Numbered from the stretch's first letter, positions 8,994-17,660 are shown. The stretch is DNA of 64,000 bases from Polaromonas sp. JS666 (GCF_900103405.1 NZ_FNHX01000001.1:806001-870000); one strand, 5' to 3'. Made by a program: numbers and translations. The notes: generated by a model from the letters alone, not told the origin.

Positions 8994-9404
8994 ATGGCCT
9001 TTGGAACCCAAGACGACAGCGATGACGTGATGAACGAGATCAACATGACGCCCATGGTGGACATCATGCTGGTGCTGCTCATCATCTTCATCATCACGGT
9101 CCCCGTGATGAAGCATTCCGTCAACATCGACCTGCCGCGCGCCTCCAACGAAGCGCAGAACATCAAGCCGGAAACGATTCGCCTGAGCGTGGACGCTGAA
9201 GGCAGCTATTTCCTCAATGAAACCAAGATCACCGATGAAGAGTTGGGCACTCAGCTCAAGGCCGCGGCAGCCCATAACCCGCAACCCGAGTTGCACATCC
9301 GCGGCGACAAATCGGTTCGCTATGAACGCGTGGCCCAGGCAATGGCGGCGGCGCAACAGGCCGGACTGCGCAAGATCGGCTTTATCACCGAACCCAAGAA
9401 CTGA
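8994..9404 (+). CDS. exbD: Biopolymer transport protein ExbD
   Basis: A 136-residue ExbD/TolR-family protein. A short cytoplasmic start (DDSDDVMNEINMTP) precedes one helix (about residues 22-42). This helix contains Asp23, equivalent to the essential protonatable Asp in E. coli ExbD. The periplasmic domain ends with the usual RYERVAQAMAAAQQAG helix. It is the last gene of the tonB-exbB-exbD set and is followed by a hairpin terminator. Confidence 0.95.
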   Translation: MAFGTQDDSDDVMNEINMTPMVDIMLVLLIIFIITVPVMKHSVNIDLPRASNEAQNIKPETIRLSVDAEGSYFLNETKITDEELGTQLKAAAAHNPQPELHIRGDKSVRYERVAQAMAAAQQAGLRKIGFITEPKN

Positions 9405-9416
9405 TCAAAACTGATC

Positions 9417-9449
9417 AAGGCCTGCCACCTAAACCGCACGGCGGGCCTT
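9417..9449 (+). terminator. Terminator after exbD
   Basis: AAGGCCTGCC (9417-9426) pairs with GGCGGGCCTT (9440-9449) with one wobble and a 13-base loop, ending in a short pyrimidine-rich tract. It separates tonB-exbB-exbD from the hemP promoter. Confidence 0.6.
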
Positions 9450-9492
9450 CTCCTTTGACACAAAAAGAAAACACTTCGCAGCCCAAACTCGC

Positions 9493-9522
9493 TTGACTTT
9501 CAAATGAGAATGGTTATCATTA
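9493..9522 (+). promoter_or_regulatory. Fur-controlled promoter of hemP
   Basis: TTGACT at 9493-9498 and TATCAT at 9515-9520 (16-base spacer) form a sigma-70 promoter. A Fur box, AATGAGAATGGTTATCATT, covers 9503-9521 and so overlaps the spacer and -10. This is the clearest match to the classical Fur consensus in the window. Confidence 0.85.
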
Positions 9523-9551
9523 ACTCAACGAAACCCAAACAGGTTTAAACC

Positions 9552-9764
9552 ATGTCCATCGCATTGCCCCCCTCCAACACCTTAAGCCTTCCTGCGCGCG
9601 CGCCCGTGCACACAGAGACCGCTTCGGGCGGCCAGGGCAGTCCTGCGGCCACGGTCAACAGCACGGAAATCCTGCGCGGACAAAAGGCCGTGGAAATTAA
9701 CCACAACGGCGCCACCTACCGGCTACAAGCCACGCGCCTGGGCAAATTGATTTTGACCAAATAA
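9552..9764 (+). CDS. hemP: Hemin uptake protein HemP
   Basis: A 70-residue protein whose C-terminal half has the HemP signature (ILRGQKAVEINHNG... YRLQATRLGKLILTK). HemP proteins are small Fur-regulated factors required for haem uptake in several proteobacteria, sometimes acting as transcriptional activators of the haem receptor. The N-terminal part is low-complexity and variable. No haem receptor or transporter genes follow here, so this copy stands alone behind a strong Fur-regulated promoter. Confidence 0.88.
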   Translation: MSIALPPSNTLSLPARAPVHTETASGGQGSPAATVNSTEILRGQKAVEINHNGATYRLQATRLGKLILTK

Positions 9765-9922
9765 GGTCGCACACAGGTTTCAGCACAGTTTTTCATCAAG
9801 AGTTTCATCGTGGGGCGATCCGGGGCTACCAAGCTCCCAAGGTCGTTTTTAGCCAGCCACAGACTCCCCGGAGTTGTTTAGCCAGGCTTTTTTTCCTCGA
9901 TATCAGGCTCATACCCACAAAA

Positions 9923-9946
9923 AAAGCCGACCCTGCGGTCGGCTTT
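9923..9946 (-). terminator. Terminator of the GlcG-like gene
   Basis: A perfect 10-bp stem (AAAGCCGACC with GGTCGGCTTT) and a CTGC loop. On the minus strand it runs into a T-rich tract, fitting termination of the gene at 9969-10376. It may also stop hemP read-through. The remaining bases from 9765 hold no gene that I can see. Confidence 0.8.
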
Positions 9947-9968
9947 CATGCCCCCTGGCAAGCGAACT

Positions 9969-10376
9969 TTAGAGCCCAATGGCGGCCATGCCTGCGCGCG
10001 CGATCTGCGCATCTTCACTGGATTTCACACCGCTCACGCCCACGGCACCAATGCATTGGCCGTCCTTCATGATGGGCACACCGCCTTCCAGCATGCCATG
10101 AAGGTAAGGTGCCGACAGGAAAGACATACGCCCGCCGTTGATGACGTCTTCGTAGATCTTGCTGTCACGGCGGCCCATGGCGGCGGTGTTGGCCTTGGCA
10201 GGCGCAAGGTGCGAGGAAATCGGCGGTGCGCCGTCCAGGCGCTGCAGGTGCAGCAAATGACCACCGTCGTCGACGATGGCGATGGTCACGGCCCAGTTGT
10301 TCTTGAGGGCTTCCGCCTCGGCGGCCGCGGCGATGGTTTTGACGTCTGCGAATTCAAGCACTGCTTTTGATTTCAT
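9969..10376 (-). CDS. GlcG/HbpS-family haem-degrading-like protein
   Basis: A 135-residue member of the GlcG/PduO-C/HbpS family (formerly DUF336). Characteristic features are AIVDDGGHLL near residue 34, the RDSKIYEDV segment, and GGVPIMKDGQCIGAVGVSG with the closing DAQIARAG. HbpS-type members bind haem; others are accessory proteins of glycolate or diol use, so the role is uncertain. I use the internal ATG at 10376 because family members start near KAVLEF. Proximity to hemP makes a haem link plausible, but this is inference. Confidence 0.85.
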   Translation of the reverse strand: MKSKAVLEFADVKTIAAAAEAEALKNNWAVTIAIVDDGGHLLHLQRLDGAPPISSHLAPAKANTAAMGRRDSKIYEDVINGGRMSFLSAPYLHGMLEGGVPIMKDGQCIGAVGVSGVKSSEDAQIARAGMAAIGL

Positions 10377-10565
10377 GGTCTTCAGGATTTTCCGTTGATG
10401 GCAAAGACACCGAGCATACGCAAATTCGAGGCCCTCCTTCAAACCCATTGCCGCCAAATTAGCTTATAGAACCCTTACAAAAAGTAGGAAGTGCGGACTG
10501 GAAAAACGGCAATGCACCCTAAAATAATCTTGCCCGCATTTGCTGGCGCCCTGGAGACGACTCTC

Positions 10566-11255
10566 ATGACTGACAATGTTCAAACCCTCGACTATGGCGT
10601 TGCCACAAGCGTCGAGCAACGCAACAAGGTCCTGCGCAACACCTATTGGTTGCTGGCCCTGAGCCTGTTGCCCACTGTGCTGGGCGCCTGGCTGGGCGTG
10701 GCGACCGGTATCACCCGTTCGCTGACAGGCGGACTGGGCCTGATCGTGTTCCTGGGCGGAGCATTCGGCTTTATTTTTGCCATTGAGAAGACCAAGAACT
10801 CGGCCGCCGGCGTGCCCGTGCTGCTGGGCTTTACCTTCTTCATGGGCCTGATGCTCTCTCGCCTGATTGCCATCGTGCTGGGCTTCAGCAATGGTTCCTC
10901 GCTGGTGATGACGGCGTTTGCCGGCACCGCCGGCGTGATGTTCGTGATGGCCAGCCTGGCCACCGTCATCAAGCGCGACCTGAGCGGCATGAGCAAATGG
11001 CTCTTTGCCGGCGCTCTGGTCATCATGGTGGCGGCCATCATCAACGTGTTTATCGGCTCGACCATGATGATGGCGGTGATCAGCACCCTGGCCATCGCGG
11101 TGTTCAGCGCCTACCTGCTGTATGACCTGAAACAGGTGATTGACGGCGGCGAAACCAACTACATCAGCGCCACCCTGGCCATTTACCTGGACCTGTTCAA
11201 TATCTTCCAGAGCCTGCTGGCCCTGCTGGGGATCTTCGGCGGCGACAGCGACTAA
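10566..11255 (+). CDS. Bax inhibitor-1 family membrane protein (YccA/YbhL type)
   Basis: A 229-residue integral membrane protein with seven hydrophobic helices, beginning MTDNVQTLDYG. Bacterial BI-1 proteins are thought to be pH-sensitive calcium leak channels; YccA modulates the FtsH protease. Near the C-terminus lies the family region AYLLYDLKQVIDGGETNYISATLAIYLD (spanning 11109-11192), with its conserved acidic residues. The ATG at 10566 is chosen because GGAG lies 9 bases upstream and the preceding in-frame residues do not match the family. Confidence 0.92.
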   Translation: MTDNVQTLDYGVATSVEQRNKVLRNTYWLLALSLLPTVLGAWLGVATGITRSLTGGLGLIVFLGGAFGFIFAIEKTKNSAAGVPVLLGFTFFMGLMLSRLIAIVLGFSNGSSLVMTAFAGTAGVMFVMASLATVIKRDLSGMSKWLFAGALVIMVAAIINVFIGSTMMMAVISTLAIAVFSAYLLYDLKQVIDGGETNYISATLAIYLDLFNIFQSLLALLGIFGGDSD

Positions 11256-11269
11256 AAACGCCCGCCTCG

Positions 11270-11299
11270 AAAAAAGGAGCCTCCTGGGCTCCTTTTTTT
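11270..11299. terminator. Bidirectional terminator between BI-1 gene and rlmD
   Basis: AAAAAAGGAGCC and GGCTCCTTTTTT form a 12-bp stem with a TCCTG loop, with A-rich and T-rich flanks on both sides. It serves the two convergent genes and just touches the rlmD stop codon. Confidence 0.88.
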
Positions 11300-12758
11300 A
11301 TGTTCGCTCGAATACCGCAATGGACTCCACATGCGCCGTATGCGGAAACATGTTGACCACGCCGGCCGCCGTGCAGTGCCAGGCGCCGCCGGCCACCAGC
11401 ACACCCGCATCGCGTGCCAGGGTGGCCGGATTGCAGCTCACGTAAACGATGCGCCTGGGCGGCGTCCAGCCGTCCAGGGCCAGGCTTTGCTGGTGCTCGC
11501 CGTCGTCGCAGGGAACGCCGCTCGCGATCTGCTGCTCCAGGGCCGCCAAGGACTTGAACAACTCGAACGCCCCTTCGCGCGGCGGGTCTACCAGCCATTT
11601 GTCGGCGGCGCCGTCCTTGACCAGCATGGCCGGGGTCATTTCAAACAGGTTGCGTGCCACAAACCGGGTAGGAGCCAATGCCCGGCGGACGGGAGATGCC
11701 GCCCGGTTTCTTTCAAAGTTTTCACGGGACCGGGCCACCAGCACTTCGCTGCCCTCGATACCCAGCACCTCCCGGGCGCGTGTGGCCAGTGGCAGCGTGA
11801 AGTTGCCCAGGCCGCAAAACCAGTCAATCACCCGCTCATCCGGTTGCACGGCCAGCAGGCGCAGGGCCCGCGACACCAGCGCCTGGTTGATCTGCGGATT
11901 GACCTGGGTGAAGTCGGTCGGCTTGAAAGGCATGGTGATGCCGAATTCGGGCAGGCCGTAGCTCAGTTGCTGCGCCGCATCGTCCAGCAGCTTCACCGTC
12001 TCCAGCCCGCCGGGCTGCAGCCACCACTGCAGGCCCGGGTGGGCCGCGGCAAAGGCGCGCAAGCGTGCCAGGTCGCCTGCGCTGAGGGGTTCCATATGGC
12101 GCAGCACCATGGCCGTCACGTCGTCGCCGCACGCCAGCTCGATCTGCGGCAGGGTTTCTTTCGCGTCCATGCCGCCGATCAGCTCACGCAGCGGCACCAG
12201 CATGTCGCTGACATGGCGGGGCAGCACATGGCACTCGACCATGTCGGCCACGTAGCTGCTTTTGCGCTCATGGAAACCCACCAGCACTGTTCCCTTTTTG
12301 CGCACATAACGCACCGACAGCCGCGCGCGGAAGCGGTAGCCCCAGGCCGGCCCTTCAATCGGGCGCAGCAGGTTGTCCGCCCTGAGCTTGCCGATGTGCC
12401 GAAGGTTGTCTTCCAGCACTCGCTGTTTCACGGCCACCTGCGCGCCCGCGTGCAGGTGCTGCATCTTGCAGCCGCCACAGGCGCCGGTGTGCATGCCGAA
12501 ATGCGGGCAGGCCGGGCGCACGCGCTGGGACGACTCACGGTGGATGGCCATGACCACGGCTTTTTCAAAGCTGCTCTTCTTGCGGTAGACGTTGGCCGTC
12601 ACCTGCTCAAAAGGCAAGGCACCCTCGATGAACACCACCTTGCCGTCGGCCCGATGGGCAATGCCCTGGGCGTCGATGTCGAGCGACTCAACCTCCAGCA
12701 GGTCAGGCAGATAGTCTGCAGCAGCGGCGGGCTTGGTGATGGGGCTTTCTTCTGTCAT
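11298..12758 (-). CDS. rlmD: 23S rRNA (uracil(1939)-C5)-methyltransferase RlmD
   Basis: A 486-residue SAM-dependent RNA methyltransferase of the RumA family. An N-terminal TRAM-like domain is followed by iron-sulfur cysteines Cys84, Cys94 and Cys97 (ACGGCKMQH) plus a later Cys in VECHVLP. The Rossmann part shows [11 protein letters not shown] and [14 protein letters not shown]. The catalytic cysteine lies in [13 protein letters not shown] near the C-terminus. The spacing of the first two cluster cysteines is longer than in E. coli RumA. In many relatives it lies near the surE-pcm-nlpD cluster, as here. Confidence 0.95.
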   Translation of the reverse strand: MTEESPITKPAAAADYLPDLLEVESLDIDAQGIAHRADGKVVFIEGALPFEQVTANVYRKKSSFEKAVVMAIHRESSQRVRPACPHFGMHTGACGGCKMQHLHAGAQVAVKQRVLEDNLRHIGKLRADNLLRPIEGPAWGYRFRARLSVRYVRKKGTVLVGFHERKSSYVADMVECHVLPRHVSDMLVPLRELIGGMDAKETLPQIELACGDDVTAMVLRHMEPLSAGDLARLRAFAAAHPGLQWWLQPGGLETVKLLDDAAQQLSYGLPEFGITMPFKPTDFTQVNPQINQALVSRALRLLAVQPDERVIDWFCGLGNFTLPLATRAREVLGIEGSEVLVARSRENFERNRAASPVRRALAPTRFVARNLFEMTPAMLVKDGAADKWLVDPPREGAFELFKSLAALEQQIASGVPCDDGEHQQSLALDGWTPPRRIVYVSCNPATLARDAGVLVAGGAWHCTAAGVVNMFPHTAHVESIAVFERT

Positions 12759-12814
12759 GCACCGATTGTCTCAGGCTGCGCTACCATTTTCCGGACCACC
12801 GAAAGGAATGCCGC

Positions 12815-13225
12815 ATGGAACTTCGCATCTGCATAGACGTTGATGACATGGCGCGCGCCATCGCGTTCTACACCCAGGGACTGGGGCTGCGGGTCGGCCG
12901 CCGTTTCAAGAGTGATTTTGTGGAAATCCTGGGTGCCGGCAGCCCCATAGACCTGCTCTTCAACGCGCCGGGCACCAGGCCCGTCAGCGCAAGCGAAGGT
13001 GTGCGCAATTACAGCCGGCACTGGACGCCGGTTCACCTGGATTTTGTAGTGGAAGACATCGATGCCGCAGTGGCACGGCTGCAGCGCTGCGGCGCGGTAC
13101 TGGAGATGCCGGTGGCCGATCGTGCCTGGGGACGCATCGCCGGGCTGGCCGACCCATTCGGCCACGGGCTGGACCTGCTGGAGTTCAAGGGCCGCGGCTA
13201 CGACGAGATCGTGGATCCTCGCTGA
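12815..13225 (+). CDS. VOC-superfamily (glyoxalase/bleomycin-resistance-like) protein
   Basis: A 136-residue vicinal-oxygen-chelate protein with two beta-alpha-beta-beta-beta units. The first begins ELRICIDVDDMARAIAFYTQGLGL and the second WTPVHLDFVVEDIDAAVARL. The final motif DPFGHGLDLLEF carries the usual metal-side residues. Catalytic function cannot be told from sequence, since the family covers glyoxalases, dioxygenases and resistance proteins. AGGAA precedes the ATG. It sits on the plus strand between rlmD and nlpD, where many proteobacteria have rpoS. Confidence 0.85.
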   Translation: MELRICIDVDDMARAIAFYTQGLGLRVGRRFKSDFVEILGAGSPIDLLFNAPGTRPVSASEGVRNYSRHWTPVHLDFVVEDIDAAVARLQRCGAVLEMPVADRAWGRIAGLADPFGHGLDLLEFKGRGYDEIVDPR

Positions 13226-13250
13226 GGGGCCCACAAACGGTAGGCAAAGA

Positions 13251-13282
13251 AAAAGGAGCCGGGCGGTCGCCGGGCTCCTTTT
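13251..13282. terminator. Bidirectional terminator between VOC gene and nlpD
   Basis: AAAAGGAGCC (13251-13260) pairs with GGCTCCTTTT (13273-13282), with A and T tracts on both flanks. It closes both convergent genes, so nlpD is the last gene of its transcript. Confidence 0.85.
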
Positions 13283-13299
13283 GCCTGCACGCAGCGCGC

Positions 13300-14202
13300 T
13301 TATTTGGCTGGCAGGTATTTGGCCGGGTCCACCGGTTTGCCCTGGCGGCGAATCTCAAAGTGCAGTTTCACGCGATCCGCGTCGCTGTTGCCCATCTCGG
13401 CGATCTTCTGGCCCTTCTTGACGTTCTGGTCTTCCTTCACCAGCAGCGTCTGGTTGTGCGCATAGGCCGTGAGGAAGGTGTTGTTGTGCTTGAGGATGAC
13501 CAGGTTGCCGTAGCCGCGCAAGCCGGCACCCGCATACACCACACGCCCGTCGGCGGAGGCCACGACCGCATCGCCGGCCTTGCCGGAAATATCGAGGCCC
13601 TTGTTTTTGGCTTCGTCAAAGCCCGCCACCATGGGGCCCTGCGCCGGCCAGATCCAGGCGATGTCTTCATCACCCCCTGTCGCGGCCGGTGCCGGGCTGG
13701 CATTGGCAGGTGCGGATGCAGGTTTGGCGGCGCTGGCGGCCTGTGCGGGTGCCGTGCTGGACGCGGGGGCCGAGCCGGGTGACACCGGGCGGGTCACGAC
13801 CAAGGGGTTCTCATTGGTCGGCGGCACGACGCGCAGCACCTGCCCCACTTCAATGATGTTGGGGTTTTCAAGGTTGTTCCAGCGCACGATGTCGCGCCAG
13901 TTCTGGCCGTTCTCCAGGCCGATGCGGATCATGGTGTCGCCGGGCTTGACCGTGTAGTAGCCGGGTTTACCGGCGTTCTCAAAGCCGGGCAGTTGCTTGA
14001 CGTTGCCGGGATCCACAGCGCCCGGCGTTGGGCGCGCTCCGAAGGTTCCGCGGTCTTCCACCGGCGCGTTGGTGGGGGAACGCGAAGCGCAACCTGCCAT
14101 GAGCAACACGGCAGCAAGCATGCAGGACAGGCCCAGCCTGCCAGGCATGGAGCGGGTGGCAGGCAGAGTCGCTATCCTGTTCGACCTTACGGTTTGATTC
14201 AT
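13300..14202 (-). CDS. nlpD: Lipoprotein NlpD, LytM-domain amidase activator
   Basis: About 300 residues. A lipoprotein signal ends in lipobox LMAGC, followed by a LysM peptidoglycan-binding domain (YYTVKPGDTMIRIG), an Ala/Pro-rich linker, and a C-terminal M23/LytM domain. The first metal ligand His is Asn in NKGLDIS, exactly as in E. coli NlpD. This predicts no peptidase activity but activation of a cell-wall amidase at division. The ATG at 14202 is favoured; a TTG 18 bases upstream is in frame. It follows surE and pcm on the same strand, the canonical order, but rpoS does not follow. Confidence 0.93.
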   Translation of the reverse strand: MNQTVRSNRIATLPATRSMPGRLGLSCMLAAVLLMAGCASRSPTNAPVEDRGTFGARPTPGAVDPGNVKQLPGFENAGKPGYYTVKPGDTMIRIGLENGQNWRDIVRWNNLENPNIIEVGQVLRVVPPTNENPLVVTRPVSPGSAPASSTAPAQAASAAKPASAPANASPAPAATGGDEDIAWIWPAQGPMVAGFDEAKNKGLDISGKAGDAVVASADGRVVYAGAGLRGYGNLVILKHNNTFLTAYAHNQTLLVKEDQNVKKGQKIAEMGNSDADRVKLHFEIRRQGKPVDPAKYLPAK

Positions 14203-14319
14203 TGTTTCTTTCGTCTTCAATCTTGGCTGACTTGCCTGAGCCGCAAGGCCCGAAGGGCGCGTCTGGTTTATCGGACTTATTTCTTCATGATGCCGGTCTG
14301 CGCCTCTGTGGGCCCCGGC

Positions 14320-15201
14320 TTAGCTTGTCCCCGATTTTAAAGGCACAAAGTGAACGGCTTCCAGCAAGGTCTGCCGCACGCCCTGGGGGGTTTTGTCCAG
14401 CACCACCAGCGCTTGGGCACCGCCGGCCGTTTGCATGGGCGCCACCAGGCGGCCACCCACGGCCAGCTGGTCTATCCAGGCCGCGGGGATGGCTTCACCA
14501 CCCGCCGCCGCGATGATGGCCGCATAAGGCGCGCCTTTGGCATAGCCCATCATGCCATCCCCAAAGAGCAGGTGCAGATTGGGCAGGCGTAAAGTCCGCA
14601 GGTTCTCCCTGGCTTTGTCATGCAGGCCGCGCAGCCGCTCTATGCTGTAGACCTCCGTGGCCAGGTGGCTGAGCACCGCGGCCTGGTAGCCGCAGCCGGT
14701 GCCGATCTCCAGCACCCTGCCCAGTTTTCCCGCGCCACCCGCTGCCCCGTGGCGCAGCAGCTCAAGCATGCGGGCCACCACATTGGGCTTGGAGATGGTC
14801 TGGCCCAGGCCTATCGGCAGGCTGGTGTCTTCGTAGGCCTGGTTGACAAGCGCGGAGTCGACAAATCGATGGCGCTCCACCAGGCCCATGGCAGCCAATA
14901 CCTGCGCATCGCTGACGCCTTGCGCCGCGAGCTTGGCCACCATGCGCGCACGCACAGCCTGCGAGTCCAGCCCGACACCGCCTGGCCGCGCGGAAGAGGC
15001 GCTGATTGCGGCCTTCTTCGCCAAGTTGGAGCCCTCAGGCACCGCGGGGCGGACATTGGCCGCGCCCAATCGGGTCGCCGATGGGACGCCAGCATCGGGC
15101 TTGAGACGCACCGGAAAGGACGGGCGCGTCGCGCCTTCCGGCACCTTCGAGGCGGGCTTGGCTGCAGCGAGATTAAAAGGAGGCTTGAGGCTGGATTTCA
15201 T
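14320..15201 (-). CDS. pcm: Protein-L-isoaspartate O-methyltransferase
   Basis: A 293-residue SAM-dependent repair enzyme that methylates isoaspartyl residues in aged proteins. The core begins near residue 80 (VRARMVAKLAAQGV), with ERHRFV, LPIGLGQTISKPNVVARM, and the SAM loop VLEIGTGCGYQAAVLS. The family is normally about 210 residues. This one has an extra N-terminal 75-80 residues rich in Ala, Pro, Lys and Ser. It lies 11 bases after surE, so the two are co-transcribed. The long start is supported by position, though a shorter start inside is possible. Confidence 0.92.
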   Translation of the reverse strand: MKSSLKPPFNLAAAKPASKVPEGATRPSFPVRLKPDAGVPSATRLGAANVRPAVPEGSNLAKKAAISASSARPGGVGLDSQAVRARMVAKLAAQGVSDAQVLAAMGLVERHRFVDSALVNQAYEDTSLPIGLGQTISKPNVVARMLELLRHGAAGGAGKLGRVLEIGTGCGYQAAVLSHLATEVYSIERLRGLHDKARENLRTLRLPNLHLLFGDGMMGYAKGAPYAAIIAAAGGEAIPAAWIDQLAVGGRLVAPMQTAGGAQALVVLDKTPQGVRQTLLEAVHFVPLKSGTS

Positions 15202-15212
15202 GCATCCGCCCT

Positions 15213-15998
15213 TCAGCGCGTCTCGCTCAACCGGGCGGCGGTCTGGGCCCAGTAAGGCAGGCGCTCATGGTCGGTCAAATCCACTTGCAGCGGTGTGACG
15301 GAGACAAACTTCTGGCTGGTCGCGTGGAAGTCGGTGCCCTCACCGGCTTCCTTCGCGGGTCCCGCGCCGCCTATCCAGTACATGGTCTCGCCGCGCGGGC
15401 TGGTCTGCATGATGACACGCTCGGCCGCATGGCGGCGCCCCAGGCGGCAAACTTTCATGCCACGGATCTCATCGTCAGGCAGATTGGGAATATTCACGTT
15501 GAGCAGCCACGGCGGCACCGTGGGTTCCGTGCCCTCGGCCACATTTTCCAGCGAGGGGATCAGTTGCCGCACCAGCTCGGCCGCGCGCCTGGCCGCGACA
15601 TCGATGTGGGCCCAGCCTTTTTCAGTCTGAGAAAAGGCAATGGACGGGATGCCGAACAAATAGCCCTCCATGGCCGCGCCCACCGTGCCGGAGTAAATCG
15701 TGTCGTCGCCCATGTTGGCGCCATTATTGATGCCGGACACCACCAGGTCGGGCCGGTAGCCCAGCAGGCCGGTCAGCGCGATGTGGACGCAGTCGGCGGG
15801 CGTGCCGTTGATGTAGCGAAAACCGTTGGCCGCCGTCTGTACATACATCGGCGAGTGCAAGGTCAGCGCGTTGGATTTGGCGCTGTTGTTCTGCTCGGGC
15901 GCCACGACCTCGACATCCGCAACGGTTTTAAGCGCTTCGTAGAGGGCGATGATGCCGGAAGCCTGGTAACCGTCGTCGTTGCAGATGAGAATTTTCAT
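15213..15998 (-). CDS. surE: 5'/3'-nucleotidase SurE
   Basis: A 261-residue divalent-metal nucleotidase linked to stationary-phase survival. The metal and active-site residues are at textbook positions: Asp8 and Asp9 (ICNDDG), Ser39 (NNSAKSN) and Asn95 (NNGANMGDD). It is the first gene of surE-pcm-nlpD and is divergent from the quinone reductase gene at 16158. Confidence 0.96.
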   Translation of the reverse strand: MKILICNDDGYQASGIIALYEALKTVADVEVVAPEQNNSAKSNALTLHSPMYVQTAANGFRYINGTPADCVHIALTGLLGYRPDLVVSGINNGANMGDDTIYSGTVGAAMEGYLFGIPSIAFSQTEKGWAHIDVAARRAAELVRQLIPSLENVAEGTEPTVPPWLLNVNIPNLPDDEIRGMKVCRLGRRHAAERVIMQTSPRGETMYWIGGAGPAKEAGEGTDFHATSQKFVSVTPLQVDLTDHERLPYWAQTAARLSETR

Positions 15999-16157
15999 GG
16001 GGTGATTTTACGGTCACGGCCGTGACAGCCCGGACCTCATTGGGACTGGCGAGCGCCCCTGCTTTGCCTATGATGCAGTCAAGGCGCCGCCCTGCGCGGT
16101 TTCCGCTCCTTCAAGCGTACCGCCGCCTTCATACCTTCACTTCATCGGAGACATCTC

Positions 16158-17132
16158 ATGCAAGCCTGGCTTTGTGAAAATCCCACCGGCGTAGACGCCC
16201 TGACCTGGAAAGAGCTGCCCACGCCACAACCCAAGGCCGGCGAAGTCCTGATTGAAATCAAGGCGGCCAGCCTGAACTTTCCCGACCTGCTGATCGTGCA
16301 GAACAAATACCAGATCAAGCCGCCCCTGCCCTTTGTGCCGGGCTCCGAGTACGCCGGCGTCGTCCAGGCCGTGGGGGAAGGCGTCAAGCACCTCCAGGTA
16401 GGGCAAAACGTCGCCTGCCTCTCGGGCACAGGCGGCTTTGGCACGCACACCATCGCGCCGGCAGCCCTGTGCATGCCGTTGCCTCCGGGCTTTTCTTATG
16501 TGGATGCCGCCGCGTTCATCATGATTTATGCCACCTCCTGGCATGCCCTGATGGACCGCGCGCAGCTCAAGGCGGGTGAAACCGTGCTGGTGCTGGGCGC
16601 CGCTGGCGGCGTGGGCACCGCCGCCATCCAGATCGCCAAGGCTGCCGGCGCGCGCGTGATCGCGGCCGCCTCCACCGATGAGAAATGCGCACTCTGCACC
16701 TCCATAGGCGCGGATGCCACCATCAACTACAGCAGCAAGAACCTGCGCGATGAAATCAAAGCCCTGACCGACGGCAAGGGGCCGGACGTGATTTATGACC
16801 CGGTGGGCGGCGACTTTGCCGAACCGGCCTTCCGCTCCATCGCCTGGCGCGGCCGGTATTTGGTCGTCGGCTTCGCCTCGGGCCCCATCCCCGCCCTGCC
16901 GCTGAACTTGACGCTGCTCAAGGGCGCCTCCATCGTGGGGGTATTCTGGGGCGACTTTGCCAAACGCGAGCCCAAGGCCAATGCCGCCATGATGGCTGAA
17001 CTGGCGGGTTGGTACGCGCAGGGCAAGATCAAGCCGGTGATAGACCGCACCATGCCCATGGCCGAGCTCAAGGCCGCCTATGCCCACATGGGCTCGCGCG
17101 GTGTCAAGGGCAAGCTGGTCATGGTCAACTGA
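16158..17132 (+). CDS. NADPH:quinone oxidoreductase family (zinc-free MDR)
   Basis: A 324-residue medium-chain dehydrogenase/reductase of the quinone oxidoreductase class. The N-terminal GroES-like part has FPDLLIVQNKYQ and PFVPGSEYAGVV. The nucleotide fold has VLVLGAAGGVGTAAIQIAK. The cysteines of structural and catalytic zinc sites are absent, as in QOR proteins. The usual reaction is one- or two-electron reduction of quinones or enones with NADPH. CGGAGA precedes the ATG. The physiological substrate is not evident. Confidence 0.9.
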   Translation: MQAWLCENPTGVDALTWKELPTPQPKAGEVLIEIKAASLNFPDLLIVQNKYQIKPPLPFVPGSEYAGVVQAVGEGVKHLQVGQNVACLSGTGGFGTHTIAPAALCMPLPPGFSYVDAAAFIMIYATSWHALMDRAQLKAGETVLVLGAAGGVGTAAIQIAKAAGARVIAAASTDEKCALCTSIGADATINYSSKNLRDEIKALTDGKGPDVIYDPVGGDFAEPAFRSIAWRGRYLVVGFASGPIPALPLNLTLLKGASIVGVFWGDFAKREPKANAAMMAELAGWYAQGKIKPVIDRTMPMAELKAAYAHMGSRGVKGKLVMVN

Positions 17133-17174
17133 GCGTTCCAAGAGCTCGGCGGTCCCTCAGAGCTGCATCCGTGG

Positions 17175-17660
17175 CTAATTGTTGGTCACGTTCCCGACGC
17201 TGCAGGCAGCCTTGACGATGCGCGCATTGGGATCGTCGTCACTGTCCTTGAAGATCATCGGGCGCATATCGTCCCCGGCATAGGTGGTGATCCTGAAAGG
17301 CTCCCCGCGAAAATCCGGCTGGGCATAAAAAGCCGCCTTCACATAACGGGCGATTTGCTGCGTGCAATCGATCTGCACCTGGGTCACCACCGAGCGAAAT
17401 TGAAGGGCTTCGCCGGCGGGGGCCCACTGCATGGCACGGTTGATGCGCACCGGGATGATCCGCTGGTCCTCCTTGACCTCGATGGCGGCCACGTTGACCT
17501 GGACGTAATGGCTCGCGGAATTGGCGGGATCACCGGTGATGGTGAGCCAGGTATCGGCCGCATGCGCGCCGGCCGTCCACAGCGCCGTGACCAGCAAAAT
17601 GGCCGGCAAGCGGATCAAGCACTGTCTGGCCGAGGCGAAATGACCAAATCTCTGAAACAA
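17175..17660 (-). CDS. Exported surface-adhesin-E-like protein
   Basis: A predicted secreted protein of about 161 residues. I chose the TTG at 17660 because AGGAA lies 4-5 bases upstream and the result begins with a basic lead and hydrophobic core ending TAGAHA, a good signal peptide. Upstream in-frame codons reach 17840 but give no sensible signal. The mature part begins ADTWLTITGD and resembles the short surface-adhesin protein E domain common in Burkholderiales. Two cysteines in the mature protein (DCTQ and AACSV) may form a disulfide. No function is known. Confidence 0.7.
   Translation of the reverse strand: MFQRFGHFASARQCLIRLPAILLVTALWTAGAHAADTWLTITGDPANSASHYVQVNVAAIEVKEDQRIIPVRINRAMQWAPAGEALQFRSVVTQVQIDCTQQIARYVKAAFYAQPDFRGEPFRITTYAGDDMRPMIFKDSDDDPNARIVKAACSVGNVTNN

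Noticed and set aside
13300..14202. Active M23 metallopeptidase for the LysM-LytM lipoprotein
   Set aside because: The first zinc ligand is Asn in NKGLDIS, as in the catalytically inactive NlpD activator, so peptidase activity is not expected.
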